From RGIG4140 sp045638265 (GTDB lineage: Bacteria > Pseudomonadota > Alphaproteobacteria > CAAHEQ01 > UBA3637): 64,000 nt of DNA. Made by a program: the position numbers and the translations under genes. Positions 50,685 through 60,105 of this stretch are shown here, one piece after another. The notes under the pieces are model-generated. The model made no database searches, was not told the origin of the DNA, and saw only the letters and a list, made by a program, of their open reading frames with translations. Positions within the stretch are counted from its first letter, which is position 1; each line of letters starts with the position of its first letter. The stretch lies in NCBI GenBank assembly GCA_045638265.1, contig JAZUBA010000051.1, forward strand, positions 48,331 through 112,330, read 5' to 3'.

Positions 50685-51812
50685 TCATACACTTCTATTT
50701 AAATAATCCATTATTTCATAAACAACTGATGTTTCATTATAAAGTGAATTGGCTACTTTGTTCCATTGTTTTTGACGAGAAAATCCCCAAGCGGAAAAAA
50801 TATTAACATTTGGCTTAATAAGAAAGGTAATTTGATTTTCATACATCACAATATCTATTTGTGAGGCGTTAAACTGCTTTTTTATTTTGGTTAGATAATC
50901 GTAAAATGTTTTATTTAAAAAATGAGAATAATTGGTATTGGTTTCCGTCCAAATATTATATTCAGATGCAAAAATACCATCCAACCATTCTGGAAAATAA
51001 TTTGATTCATTGGGTAAAAATTTAGTTTTTTGAGTTAAACGAATTGTGCCATCCAATGTTATTGGTAGTGTAAAACTAAATATTTTTAAATAGTGAGCAT
51101 TTTCTTTATATGGTGGCTTATATCGATATTCATCAATTCGATAAGGAATTTTGCGATATTCAGCAGCATAACCCGTATAAAATTTAAATTTTGGATTATC
51201 TGAACCATTATGAAAAGGGGAGTGTACTACATTGGTAAGGTTTTGTGTTAAATCTTTTTTTATCTTTTTTATTAGGTAATTGTTTTCTTCTGTTTTTAAA
51301 TGAACAGATTGTTTTTTATTTAAAAAATCATAAAAGGAGATTCTTTGTGTATAAAGCAAATAAATAGCTATTTGAAGTAAGCATATCGGAATTGAAAAGA
51401 ACAACAGAAAAAGAGGGAATATGCAATAAATAAAAAATTTAAGCAATACATATACCAAGACCAATATTCCGCCTTGTTTGGGTTGAGGTATAGTGCAAGA
51501 TAATAATCTGAGTATATATATCCCTTCAAAATCTTTGTAGGTTAATTGTTCGTTTGATAGGTGTTTTATGTTGTGTGTTAAAAGAGGTATCCCAAGTACT
51601 AGCCAGCCTAATGTAACGAATAAACCGAATGATGGATCAATGAAAAAACTCAATAAAGCACAGATACTTCCTAGAAAATAGATAAACAACTGCTTGTTTT
51701 CTTTTTTTAATAGTTGTTCATTCATCAGTTTGTTCTGATTAAACTCTTCTTGAATAATCCGATGGTACTTTTCTTTTTCAATTAAGTTTCCTGTAAAATA
51801 ATCTTCTAACAT
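50685..51812 (-). CDS. Divergent DUF3137-like membrane protein
   Basis: The protein has 375 aa and is first in the four-gene set, with TGGAGG before the ATG. It has four hydrophobic segments (for example LFIYFLGSICALLSFFI and FLLFFSIPICLLQIAIYLLY), twice as many as its neighbours. The C-terminal part has FTLPITLDGTIRLTQKTKFL, then YLTKIKKQFNASQIDIVMYE and a final VVYEIMDYLNRS similar in place to the KVIEILDLN end of the others. Similarity is weak, so its membership is tentative. Confidence 0.6.
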   Translation of the reverse strand: MLEDYFTGNLIEKEKYHRIIQEEFNQNKLMNEQLLKKENKQLFIYFLGSICALLSFFIDPSFGLFVTLGWLVLGIPLLTHNIKHLSNEQLTYKDFEGIYILRLLSCTIPQPKQGGILVLVYVLLKFFIYCIFPLFLLFFSIPICLLQIAIYLLYTQRISFYDFLNKKQSVHLKTEENNYLIKKIKKDLTQNLTNVVHSPFHNGSDNPKFKFYTGYAAEYRKIPYRIDEYRYKPPYKENAHYLKIFSFTLPITLDGTIRLTQKTKFLPNESNYFPEWLDGIFASEYNIWTETNTNYSHFLNKTFYDYLTKIKKQFNASQIDIVMYENQITFLIKPNVNIFSAWGFSRQKQWNKVANSLYNETSVVYEIMDYLNRSV

Positions 51813-51867
51813 AGTGCCTCCATCTTTTTAAATTATATGTAGCATAAAATATTATCTTACTGCAACA

Positions 51868-51905
51868 AAAAAAGCCTGTTATTATTTAAATAACAGACTT
51901 TTTTC
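51868..51905 (-). terminator. Rho-independent terminator of the yajC-secD-secF operon
   Basis: The stem CTGTTATT/AATAACAG is extended by AAG/CTT across one mismatch, with A/T-runs on both sides, directly after secF. Confidence 0.85.
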
Positions 51906-51919
51906 TTTACATTATAAAT

Positions 51920-52825
51920 TTATTTTTGTTCAATTCCTTCGGCAACTGTCCGAATATCAAAGTAACGTAATATCGGAACGGCAACAAAAATAGAAGAATA
52001 AGTCCCTAAAATTGTTCCCCAAACCATTGCACGAGAGAAACCTTCCAACGTACCACCACCAACAAATAACAAGACCAAAACAACAAACAAAGTTGTTAAA
52101 CTGGTTAAAATGGTACGGGATAATGTTTCGTTAATACTGCGATTTAATATATTATCAATACTTTCTTGACGATATTTACGCAAGTTTTCACGTACACGAT
52201 CATAGGTAACAATGGTATCATTACAATCATAACCTGCCAATGATAATATACCGGCAACAACAACCATATTAAAATCCCAGCCCATTAAGGCAAAAATACC
52301 AATAACAATCACAAGGTCATGTGCTAATGATAACATACAACCAATGGCAAACGGCCATTCAAAACGAAACCATATATAAATAGAAATGGCAACCAAAGCC
52401 AAAATTGAAGCCAACAAACTTTTAAATTTCAACTCATCACCGATTGTTGGTCCGATAACTTCAACACGTTCATAAGTATAATTATTACCTAATTCAGCTT
52501 TGATTTGATTGACAACTTGTGAGCCGTTTTCACCTTCTTTTGGTTGGCTTTGTATTAAAATCATTTCACCCTTTTCACTGGATGATGATTGAATGGTAAA
52601 GTCTTTTAAAAAGGATAAACGAGAACGCATTTCTTTCATATCAAACGGTTTATCTGACGATACTTCAACCAAAACACCGCCTTGAAAATCAATGCCGTAA
52701 TTTAAGCCTTTTGTGCACATAGCACCAATGGCAATAATTAACATAACGGCAGAAAAAATATAACCGAAATTCCGTATTTTTAAAAACGGAAAATTAAAAT
52801 TCCTTTTTTTGAATAAACTACTCAT
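51920..52825 (-). CDS. secF: Protein translocase subunit SecF
   Basis: The protein has 301 aa. It has the SecF start NFGYIFSAVMLIIAIGAMC, GLNYGIDFQGGVLVEV, a periplasmic domain, then five helices with VVVAGILSLAGYDCNDTIVT and YDRVRENLRKYR, the conserved D-T-V-V/I-x-x-D-R segment. With SecD it uses the proton gradient to complete export through SecYEG. The start is 12 nt downstream of the secD stop. Confidence 0.97.
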   Translation of the reverse strand: MSSLFKKRNFNFPFLKIRNFGYIFSAVMLIIAIGAMCTKGLNYGIDFQGGVLVEVSSDKPFDMKEMRSRLSFLKDFTIQSSSSEKGEMILIQSQPKEGENGSQVVNQIKAELGNNYTYERVEVIGPTIGDELKFKSLLASILALVAISIYIWFRFEWPFAIGCMLSLAHDLVIVIGIFALMGWDFNMVVVAGILSLAGYDCNDTIVTYDRVRENLRKYRQESIDNILNRSINETLSRTILTSLTTLFVVLVLLFVGGGTLEGFSRAMVWGTILGTYSSIFVAVPILRYFDIRTVAEGIEQK

Positions 52826-52837
52826 TTTATCCTTCCT

Positions 52838-54406
52838 TTACAAATCAATCTTTGTCGGTTTACAAACGGCAACCCAAGCCATTAATAAAACTTTGTTAAA
52901 CCAAATGGCACAGAACATTGTTGTTGCCAAACCTAATCCCAATGTAATCCCAAAACCACGAACGGAACCGGAACCTAACATAAAGAGGAATAATGCAGCA
53001 AATAACGTTGTTAACTGACCGTCTAAAATAGCAGAGAAAGCACCAGAGAAACCTCTTTTTAAAATTTCTTTCGGAATTGTAATACCGTTCATCATTTCTT
53101 CTTTCATCCGTTCTAACACCAAAATGTTAGCATCAACAGCCATGGCAACTGTTAAAGCAATACCAGCCAACCCCGGCAAAGTTAATGTTGCATTTAATAA
53201 GCTTAATAAAGCTAATAATAAAACACCATTTACAATCAATGTGATGTCGGCAATGATACCAAACCAACCGTATACAACAACCATAAAGATTAAAACAGCA
53301 ATTAATCCGATTAAACAGGCATTTGTACCAGCTTTAATTGAATCTTCACCTAATCCTGGTCCGACAACACGTTCTTCTGCAACAATCAATGGAGCAGGTA
53401 AAGCCCCTGAACGTAATAATAAGGCTAAATCATTGGCGCTTTGCACAGTAAAGTTACCTGTGATAATACCTTGACCTCCTGTAATCGGAGAGTTAATTGT
53501 CGGGGCACTGATGACTTTTCCATCTAATAAAATAGCCAATCGTTTCCCAACATTTTCTCTTGTTACATTTGCAAATTCTTTTGCACCGGCTGCTTTAAAA
53601 CTAAATGAAACAGCAGCATTTCCTCGTTCATCATAACTGCCTTTGGCAGATTCTAAATTGGCACCGCTAACGACAACACGACGTTTTAAAACAATATATC
53701 CTGTTTCATCACCTGTTACAAGCATTGAATCAGGTGATAATTTACCCATTTGAGCTGCTTGCGGAGATGTTTCCTCGTCAACTAAATGGAATGTCATTTT
53801 TGCCGTTTTACCCATGATGTTTTTAATTTCGGAAGGATCTTGTACCCCTGGTAATTGAATAACGATTCTATCATTACCTTGTTGTTGAATTTGTGGTTCT
53901 TTTGTTCCTAATTCATCAATACGGCGGCGTACAATTTCCAATGATTGTTGAACAGCCTGATGTTTCATCTTTTCTAATGCTTCTGGCGTATAAGATACTT
54001 TTAATAATGTATCTTCATTTTCAATATTCAACTGGCCGACTTCAATTTTTCGAATAGCCTCACGAGCTGAATTAATATCAGCCGAATTTAAAACTTTTAA
54101 AGTCATAACATCATTATCAACGGTTAAACCGGAGAAACGGATTTTTTTAGCTCTTAAATCCGAACGGGTTACATCTGCTAATGTTGTTAATTTTTCTTTG
54201 ATTAAATCATTTGTATCAACTTCCATTAATAAATAAGAACCGCCTTGCAAATCCAAACCAAGCGTAACCGGTTTAAACCAATTTTGGGCTTCTTTCGGTA
54301 ATTGATTTAAAAAAGATTGTGGCAAAAAATTAGGAGCTGCAAAGACAAATCCCAATGCAACAACTGCCATAATCAAACTGATTTTAAATTTTGAATATCC
54401 AAACAT
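52838..54406 (-). CDS. secD: Protein translocase subunit SecD
   Basis: The protein has 522 aa, normal length for SecD. It has LGLDLQGGSYLLMEVDTND, the periplasmic P1 region with VRRRIDELGTKEPQIQQQGN and DRIVIQLPGVQDPSEIK, then LLLRSGALPAPLIVAEERVV, GPGLGEDSIKAG, and the transmembrane block with AVDANILVLERMKEEMMNG. The RND-type helices carry the proton-coupling Asp in MAVDANIL. It is organised yajC-secD-secF, the common order, with 9- and 12-nt gaps. Confidence 0.97.
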   Translation of the reverse strand: MFGYSKFKISLIMAVVALGFVFAAPNFLPQSFLNQLPKEAQNWFKPVTLGLDLQGGSYLLMEVDTNDLIKEKLTTLADVTRSDLRAKKIRFSGLTVDNDVMTLKVLNSADINSAREAIRKIEVGQLNIENEDTLLKVSYTPEALEKMKHQAVQQSLEIVRRRIDELGTKEPQIQQQGNDRIVIQLPGVQDPSEIKNIMGKTAKMTFHLVDEETSPQAAQMGKLSPDSMLVTGDETGYIVLKRRVVVSGANLESAKGSYDERGNAAVSFSFKAAGAKEFANVTRENVGKRLAILLDGKVISAPTINSPITGGQGIITGNFTVQSANDLALLLRSGALPAPLIVAEERVVGPGLGEDSIKAGTNACLIGLIAVLIFMVVVYGWFGIIADITLIVNGVLLLALLSLLNATLTLPGLAGIALTVAMAVDANILVLERMKEEMMNGITIPKEILKRGFSGAFSAILDGQLTTLFAALFLFMLGSGSVRGFGITLGLGLATTMFCAIWFNKVLLMAWVAVCKPTKIDL

Positions 54407-54415
54407 TTTACATCC

Positions 54416-54760
54416 TTATTTTTTATTTTTATCATTTTTTGTTTCGGGAAAACAAACTTGTGATACATATTCACGTAAAACTTTAATTTCAACACCGTTT
54501 GCAATTTCAACGGTCAATTCATTGTCTTTTACGTTTTTGACTGTACCGACAATACCACTGACGATAATTTTTGTTCCTTTAATAATGGCGTTTAAGTGTG
54601 CCTGATGCTCTTTGATTCTTTTTTGTTGCGGACGAATTAATAAAAAGTATAATATAAAAAATATTAAAATGACTTGAACAAAAAAGCTGATGCTTTCAGG
54701 CATAGCCGTTGTTTGTTGTGCGACATCAGCTGTTTGAGCAAACGCTTGTGATATAAACAT
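54416..54760 (-). CDS. yajC: Preprotein translocase accessory protein YajC
   Basis: The protein has 114 aa. A single membrane helix (ISFFVQVILIFFILYFLLIR) is followed by RPQQKRIKEHQAHLNAIIKG and a small beta domain (IVSGIVGTVKNVKDNELTVE, IANGVEIKVLREYVSQV), the typical YajC plan. An N-terminal 15-residue stretch is extra. GGAG precedes the ATG and a promoter lies upstream. Confidence 0.95.
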   Translation of the reverse strand: MFISQAFAQTADVAQQTTAMPESISFFVQVILIFFILYFLLIRPQQKRIKEHQAHLNAIIKGTKIIVSGIVGTVKNVKDNELTVEIANGVEIKVLREYVSQVCFPETKNDKNKK

Positions 54761-54812
54761 TTTCTTCTCCGTTTTATTTCTTGTTAAACATCAATCTTCT
54801 CAATAAATCGTT

Positions 54813-54841
54813 ACTATATAGATTTATTTTTAAAAAATCAA
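54813..54841 (-). promoter_or_regulatory. Sigma-70-like promoter of yajC-secD-secF
   Basis: Minus strand: TTGATT, 17 nt, TATAGT, about 50 nt upstream of the yajC ATG. Confidence 0.5.
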
Positions 54842-54860
54842 TCATTTTTTCTTATTTTGT

Positions 54861-54889
54861 TTGACAATCAATATATTTGTTTATATTCT
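54861..54889 (+). promoter_or_regulatory. Sigma-70-like promoter of dut
   Basis: TTGACA, 17 nt, TATTCT, 31 nt upstream of the ATG. Confidence 0.65.
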
Positions 54890-54920
54890 GAATGAAAATT
54901 TATGTAAAAAGGAGAAATAA

Positions 54921-55394
54921 ATGAGTGTAAAATTAAAAATTGAATATTTGCCACATTATCAAAAAGATTGGGGGTTATTGGCTTATAAAAATGCTGATGA
55001 TTCTGGGTTTGATTTGCGGGCTGCTATTGCTGAAACAATTGTTTTAAAAGCACATCAAATTATGCTTGTACCATGTGGCATTAAAGTTGAGTTATCTCAT
55101 ACAACTGATACACCGTATTTTTATGAATTACAAATCAGAGCTCGTTCGGGTTTGGCGGCAAAACACGGTATCGGTGTAGCCAATGGGCCTGGAACGGTTG
55201 ATTACGGTTATCGGGGTGAAATTAAAGTTGCCTTAATTAATTTTAGCGATGAAGACTTTGTTATTGAACCGGGAGACCGAATCGCACAAGCAGTTGTTTG
55301 TCCTGTTATTCAAGCACTTATTGAAGAAATAGATTCGGTTTCTGGAAATACGACACGTGGCTGTGGTGGATTTGGCTCAACCGGCAAAAAATAG
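54921..55394 (+). CDS. dut: dUTP diphosphatase
   Basis: The protein has 157 aa. The five trimeric dUTPase motifs are present: ADDSGFDLRAA (1), ARSGLAAKHGIGV (2), GPGTVDYGYRGEIKVAL (3), PGDRIAQAVV (4) and TRGCGGFGSTGK (5, the flexible P-loop-like tail). It hydrolyses dUTP to dUMP and pyrophosphate, keeping uracil out of DNA and feeding dTMP synthesis. AAGGAG precedes the ATG. Transcribed alone, divergent from yajC-secDF. Confidence 0.97.
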   Translation: MSVKLKIEYLPHYQKDWGLLAYKNADDSGFDLRAAIAETIVLKAHQIMLVPCGIKVELSHTTDTPYFYELQIRARSGLAAKHGIGVANGPGTVDYGYRGEIKVALINFSDEDFVIEPGDRIAQAVVCPVIQALIEEIDSVSGNTTRGCGGFGSTGKK

Positions 55395-55603
55395 CTATTA
55401 ATTTTTGATAAAGATATTCTGTTAATAAAATGGTAATATTTTTTTATTGAGTGTGTATTTAAAAATATTTGAAAAATTTTTGTTTTTTTATATTTAAATG
55501 TATAAAAAATGTACAATATTTGAACTAAGGGTGTGATTTTTTAATGAATAATACTTTTTTTTCAGTTATTTATAAAATAAATTACAAAAAACACAAAAAA
55601 ACA

Positions 55604-55632
55604 TTGAAATATCTATTACAATATGATATAAA
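55604..55632 (+). promoter_or_regulatory. Sigma-70-like promoter of the three-gene large-protein operon
   Basis: TTGAAA, 17 nt, TATAAA, 50 nt upstream of the ATG at 55683. The AT-rich DNA from 55395 to here shows nothing else. Confidence 0.55.
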
Positions 55633-55682
55633 TGAATTAAGAACACAATGAAATGTGTTTTAAATAAAAAAGGAGACAAAAA

Positions 55683-57917
55683 ATGAGTGAAGGTATTTCA
55701 AATAGATTTAGATTGATTGCCGTTCCTTCAAATCAAGGTTTATGTAATCATTATGAATCAGGAATTAAAAGTTATGTTCAAGATAAAGAGGATCGTCTTT
55801 GGAAAGATGATTATTATCCGGCATGGCATAATGACCGCATTGGAGGAGAACGCGCGGCTATGGTAAGTCGTTTAGATGCACAAAAACGATTTGTCAAAAA
55901 TAATTTTGAACAGTTTAAAGTCGCACGTTTGGCTGAAATTGAAAAAATTTTAGGTTCGCAAGATGTAGATTTAAATCAAAAAAAGGCAGTAGCTAAAGAA
56001 AAATATATTTTGACGCAATCTCATTCATATATGGAATTTGGTAAAAATATGAAGTTTGCTGATCCTTATGCACGGTCATTTACATTGCATAATCCGGACA
56101 ATCATGATGATAAAGCGCAAGTTTTGTATAATTGTAATTATATTAAACCGATTGTTGATGGCCGATATGACATGATGCAAAGTATAGCTTTTCAAATTAC
56201 AAACGGTGAAGAGTTACCGGTAATGGAACTTCAGGCTGAAAAATACAGAACACGTATTTTGAATGGTTTTCGTACATATAAATCTGAAGCTGATAAACAT
56301 ACACATTGGTATCAATGGCAAAGAACGGATGATATGGAAAGAGATAAAGTGGCTTATCAAAATGTTCGGGAACCGGCTTTTGAAGCAAAAGGATATACCG
56401 AAACATTGAATGATGCTATTTTGGCAATTACGACATCTCCTGAATGGCCTTTAATTTGTAAATATTATCAAAGTAAACATTATGGGAATAATTCAAATGC
56501 ATACGGCGCTTGGGATGAAGGAACAGTCGCTTCGTTAGAACCGCTTATCGGTAGTGTCCGAATTGATTTGCGTTCCATAAAATCGGAAGGTATTATTTAT
56601 GACGATATTTCTCAAATTGCCGAACCATCTTTACAAAATTTAAAACGGGCTGAATTGATGTATAATTTCTTGGCGCAACATGTAAATGAATATACTGTGT
56701 ATAAAAAAGAACATGCACAAGAAATTGAAGTGTTGAATAAGACACGTAATGAAAGATTTGTATTGGATACAAAAGAGTATGGTAATATGATGAAGCAAAC
56801 GTGTACCGTATTAAATGGTTTGTGTAACAGAATGGTTTCTGACCATCAAGCTATTGCAACAGTTTATGAAGTTGGTAAAGAGACACTTATTGGCGCTTCG
56901 TTTTTTATTCCATATGTTGGTCCTTATGTGGGTGTAGCAGCAGTGGGAACAAATATTTTAACTATGGAAGCACAACAAGAAATGGTCAAAGGTTGGGCTG
57001 ATAGAAATAATTGGCAATGGGCAACGGATATTAAAAATGCTCCGGTTTTGGAAGATGCTAAAAAAATCATTGAACAATCACAAGATCAAATTAAAAGAAA
57101 TGAACGTTATTTGTGTGGTTTTTCAGATGAAGAGTTTAAAAATGCTGTCAAATGGGCAAGTGAAAACGGTGATGTTAATACAAAAAATATGATGAATTTG
57201 GTTTTGAAATCCATTGAATGGAGAGAAAAATCACCGGAAGAAAGAGAACGAATATTAAATGACTTTGAAAAAGAAGAGCAGGATGAGTTTTATGTTAATG
57301 CTAAAAAGAAGGTTGAGCAATTAGCTGAATTATCTGCAAAAAAAACTGAATATGAGGAAAAATTAAAAAAAGAACCGAATAATGAAGTATTAAAAAAAGA
57401 ATACGAAAAATTTAGTGAGGACTATGATAAATTCCAAAAGGAAAATAAATATGATATTGAAGCATATGAGCAATTTCAATTAAATAAAATAGAAGTAATA
57501 GCTTGTGATACTGCTGTAAAAACAGGTCATTATTTTGCAAATGCATATACTCAAAATGAGTATTTGGCTGCACTTAGCGGTGATGGTCGTATTAAAAAGA
57601 TAAGAACGCAACTGTCGGAACATTTTAATGCCAATGAAAGAGAAATGATGGCGGATGTTGAAAAAGCGTTAGCTATACAGAATGCTTCTAATTTTGAAGT
57701 TAAAATGAGAGGTGATCTCATTTTGAAATGGAGAACCAATCAAAATAACATACAAGTAACGCCTAAAAAACAGGAGGAACAAACGCAACAAGAAACAAAA
57801 CCAGCTGTTAATGAAACGTTGAAAAATGCATCAGAAAAAAATGTTGACACGGAAAATCCTGTTGACAATAGTATTGATTCATCGTACGATATTTATGATG
57901 ATATTTATATGTATTAA
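55683..57917 (+). CDS. Large protein of unknown function (744 aa), first of a three-gene operon
   Basis: There is no signal peptide. The first ~380 residues are Trp/Tyr/His-rich and look like a folded helical domain (DDYYPAWHNDRIGGERAAMV, THWYQWQRTDDMERDKVAYQ). A glycine-rich hydrophobic segment (about 399-424, TLIGASFFIPYVGPYVGVAA) resembles the linker or pre-toxin hydrophobic pieces of some polymorphic effectors. Then come Lys/Glu-rich coiled-coil helices (about 510-600) and a polar, acidic tail ending SSYDIYDDIYMY. AGGAG is 8 nt upstream of the ATG. It is followed 36 nt later by a second large gene. No family recognised. Confidence 0.7.
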   Translation: MSEGISNRFRLIAVPSNQGLCNHYESGIKSYVQDKEDRLWKDDYYPAWHNDRIGGERAAMVSRLDAQKRFVKNNFEQFKVARLAEIEKILGSQDVDLNQKKAVAKEKYILTQSHSYMEFGKNMKFADPYARSFTLHNPDNHDDKAQVLYNCNYIKPIVDGRYDMMQSIAFQITNGEELPVMELQAEKYRTRILNGFRTYKSEADKHTHWYQWQRTDDMERDKVAYQNVREPAFEAKGYTETLNDAILAITTSPEWPLICKYYQSKHYGNNSNAYGAWDEGTVASLEPLIGSVRIDLRSIKSEGIIYDDISQIAEPSLQNLKRAELMYNFLAQHVNEYTVYKKEHAQEIEVLNKTRNERFVLDTKEYGNMMKQTCTVLNGLCNRMVSDHQAIATVYEVGKETLIGASFFIPYVGPYVGVAAVGTNILTMEAQQEMVKGWADRNNWQWATDIKNAPVLEDAKKIIEQSQDQIKRNERYLCGFSDEEFKNAVKWASENGDVNTKNMMNLVLKSIEWREKSPEERERILNDFEKEEQDEFYVNAKKKVEQLAELSAKKTEYEEKLKKEPNNEVLKKEYEKFSEDYDKFQKENKYDIEAYEQFQLNKIEVIACDTAVKTGHYFANAYTQNEYLAALSGDGRIKKIRTQLSEHFNANEREMMADVEKALAIQNASNFEVKMRGDLILKWRTNQNNIQVTPKKQEEQTQQETKPAVNETLKNASEKNVDTENPVDNSIDSSYDIYDDIYMY

Positions 57918-57953
57918 ATTAAAAAAATAACAATGTCAAATGAGGAGGACAAA

Positions 57954-60038
57954 ATGACAGAAAATACAAATCAAATACAATTGGAAATTATTGATAAAGA
58001 ATACGAAATTCGCGGACGTGCAAGTAGTAATACCGGTAAAGCTCGTAGTGCATCTGATCAATTGGTTGCCGCAGCAGATCGTACCGGTTGGAATATGACG
58101 CAGATGATAGTTGGTGGTGCGTTTACTGCTGCTGGTGGTATTGCATGGCATCGTTGGGGAAAAGCCCGTGCAAATTGTATTAAAGCACAAGCACAAATTG
58201 CTGATGATTTTATTAAACAAGCTGATGAATTAGCAAAAATTGGTCAGTTTGATGATGGTGTCGCAAGATCGTTAAAAACACGGCAAGGAGTTATTACAAG
58301 ATTAGAAGAACAATATAGACAAGCTTCTCTTGCTCAAAAACCAAAACTTGCTGCTACTATTAAAAGTGCTCGTGCAGAATTATACAGTGAAATTGTTTCT
58401 GCTGGTATCCCTGAAGCACAGGTTGCTATTCAAAATATGGATGAAGTAACAAGAACTTTTATATCCGGTATGGCAAGTGCAACTGATGATGCTGCTCGTT
58501 TGGCTGCTCTCAGAGGTCTTTCTTCCAACCCAATTGCTCAAGAACTTGTTAAGAATGCTGATGATGTGGCAAAACAGGCTGCTGCTATGAAGGAAGCTTT
58601 GGCAACGAGAAAAGGAATTTCAGCACAAACACGTTCTGCTATTAATTCTTACTTAGATGATGTTATTAAAAATCCGACTTCATTTAATCCTGCAAGATTG
58701 TCAGAAATTGCTGTTGACGGTAGTGGTAAATCATTGATTACGGGTAAAATGACAGCTCCTTTTGAAGCCGCTAAAACAGGTGCTTCAAAATTAGCTACAT
58801 TTGGAGATGACGTTGCAAAATTATATGCCCCGTATCAAAATATTGGTAAAATTACTGATTTAGGAAAAGGTTTTACAGAAATAACCGATATGATTGCTGG
58901 TTCTGGTTATAAAGTAACAAGTAAAGCAATTTCTCCTGCCATTAAAGGTGAAGTTACATTGTTAGAACAAGTAGGTAAAGTTGTTCAAGAAAGCATTGAA
59001 CAAGGAGCTAAAAAAAGTGGTGTTAAATTAGCAAGTCAATCAACTGTATTAGGAAAAATGACTTCTTTTGTTAATAAAGCAGCTGCCAGAGGTTTGCCGA
59101 TTGCAGGTATTGTATTGGGTGCAGGTATGGCTCTTCACGGTGCAACAGACCAATTTGCCGGATTTGATTTGGATGATGAACAAAAAGTTGCTGAAATGAT
59201 GGAAGTTTTGAAACAATCACCCGATATTGAATTCAAAGAAGACGAATACACTCAAGAGCAAAAAAAGGCCATGATTGAGTGGGCTATTGCCAATACAACT
59301 GATGCCTCACAAAAAGAAATCTTAAATGGTATCAAAGATAATGGTTATGATTATGCAAAATACTTAATCAGTACAGGTGATATAGCTCCGGAACATAGAG
59401 AAACAAATGAATGGTCAAAAGAATTAAATAAATTAATTCAAAATACGGCTAACGCTGAATTCTTTACAATGTTAGAGGCATCTCAAAAAGAAATTGAAAA
59501 TTTGAGAGCTATGGAAGCAGAACATCAAGCTGCTGAAAATACACCGGATGAAAATGTGGACACTCAAACAACAGGTGCTGGTGAACATACTTCAACTGAA
59601 TCGACTACCGTTCCATCAACAGGTACTGGTGAACATACTTCAACTGAACCGACTAACGGTCAAACAACAGGTGCTGGTGAACATACTTCAACTGAACCGA
59701 CTAACGGTCAAACAACAGGTGCTGGTGAACATACACCAACTGAACCGACTAACGGTCAAACAACAGGTGCTGGTGAACATACACCAACTGAATCGACTAC
59801 TGTTCCATCAACAGGTACTGGTGAACATACTTCAACTGAACCGACTAACGGTCAAAGAATAAGTAATACTACGGATACAAAACAAGTACCTGCTGAACAA
59901 GGACAAGGTGGTTCAAATCAAGGTACCGGTGGTTCTGTAACTCAAACGTTAGATCAGCATGGTCAAAAAATTAATCCGGATGGAATTAAATTTGTTCCAA
60001 CAAAGATTAATACAGCTGATTTGATTAATTCTTTATAA
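57954..60038 (+). CDS. Large Ala/Lys-rich protein with hydrophobic hairpins and a 16-residue repeat region (694 aa)
   Basis: The start at 57954 is chosen because a perfect AGGAGG lies 5 nt upstream; an earlier ATG lacks one. It begins MTENTNQIQLEIIDKEYEIR. The body is Ala/Thr/Lys-rich and helical, with two hydrophobic stretches (MTQMIVGGAFTAAGGIAW and GLPIAGIVLGAGMALHGA). Residues ~539-634 are six 16-residue repeats (TTGAGEHTSTEPTNGQ type), and the tail ends VPTKINTADLINSL. There is no Sec signal. The composition (Ala-rich helices, hydrophobic hairpins, threonine-rich disordered repeat) is reminiscent of translocated or pore-forming effectors. That is only a resemblance. Confidence 0.7.
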   Translation: MTENTNQIQLEIIDKEYEIRGRASSNTGKARSASDQLVAAADRTGWNMTQMIVGGAFTAAGGIAWHRWGKARANCIKAQAQIADDFIKQADELAKIGQFDDGVARSLKTRQGVITRLEEQYRQASLAQKPKLAATIKSARAELYSEIVSAGIPEAQVAIQNMDEVTRTFISGMASATDDAARLAALRGLSSNPIAQELVKNADDVAKQAAAMKEALATRKGISAQTRSAINSYLDDVIKNPTSFNPARLSEIAVDGSGKSLITGKMTAPFEAAKTGASKLATFGDDVAKLYAPYQNIGKITDLGKGFTEITDMIAGSGYKVTSKAISPAIKGEVTLLEQVGKVVQESIEQGAKKSGVKLASQSTVLGKMTSFVNKAAARGLPIAGIVLGAGMALHGATDQFAGFDLDDEQKVAEMMEVLKQSPDIEFKEDEYTQEQKKAMIEWAIANTTDASQKEILNGIKDNGYDYAKYLISTGDIAPEHRETNEWSKELNKLIQNTANAEFFTMLEASQKEIENLRAMEAEHQAAENTPDENVDTQTTGAGEHTSTESTTVPSTGTGEHTSTEPTNGQTTGAGEHTSTEPTNGQTTGAGEHTPTEPTNGQTTGAGEHTPTESTTVPSTGTGEHTSTEPTNGQRISNTTDTKQVPAEQGQGGSNQGTGGSVTQTLDQHGQKINPDGIKFVPTKINTADLINSL
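59568..59855 (+). repeat. 48-bp in-frame tandem repeat (six units)
   Basis: Six units of exactly 48 bp encode (T/S)TG(A/T)GEHT(S/P)TE(P/S)T(N/T)(G/V)(Q/P). Units 1-2 and 5-6 are the same pair type (TTVP then STGTG), so a higher-order duplication has occurred. Confidence 0.92.
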
Positions 60039-60047
60039 TAGCTGACA

Positions 60048-60073
60048 TCTCCGCCTCCAATGCGGGGCGGAGA
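60048..60073 (+). other. GC-rich intercistronic hairpin
   Basis: TCTCCGCC pairs with GGCGGAGA across a 10-nt loop, in an otherwise very AT-rich context. It lies between the second and third genes of the operon and lacks a T-run, so it is more likely an mRNA-stability or processing element than a terminator. Confidence 0.6.
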
Positions 60074-60105
60074 ACCTAAACAAAATTACCAGAAAGGAAT
60101 AAGAG

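Noticed and set aside
59568..59855. CRISPR array
   Set aside because: The regular 48-bp units are contiguous, in frame and lack spacers; no cas gene is present. The same applies to the 144-bp and 477-bp repeats.
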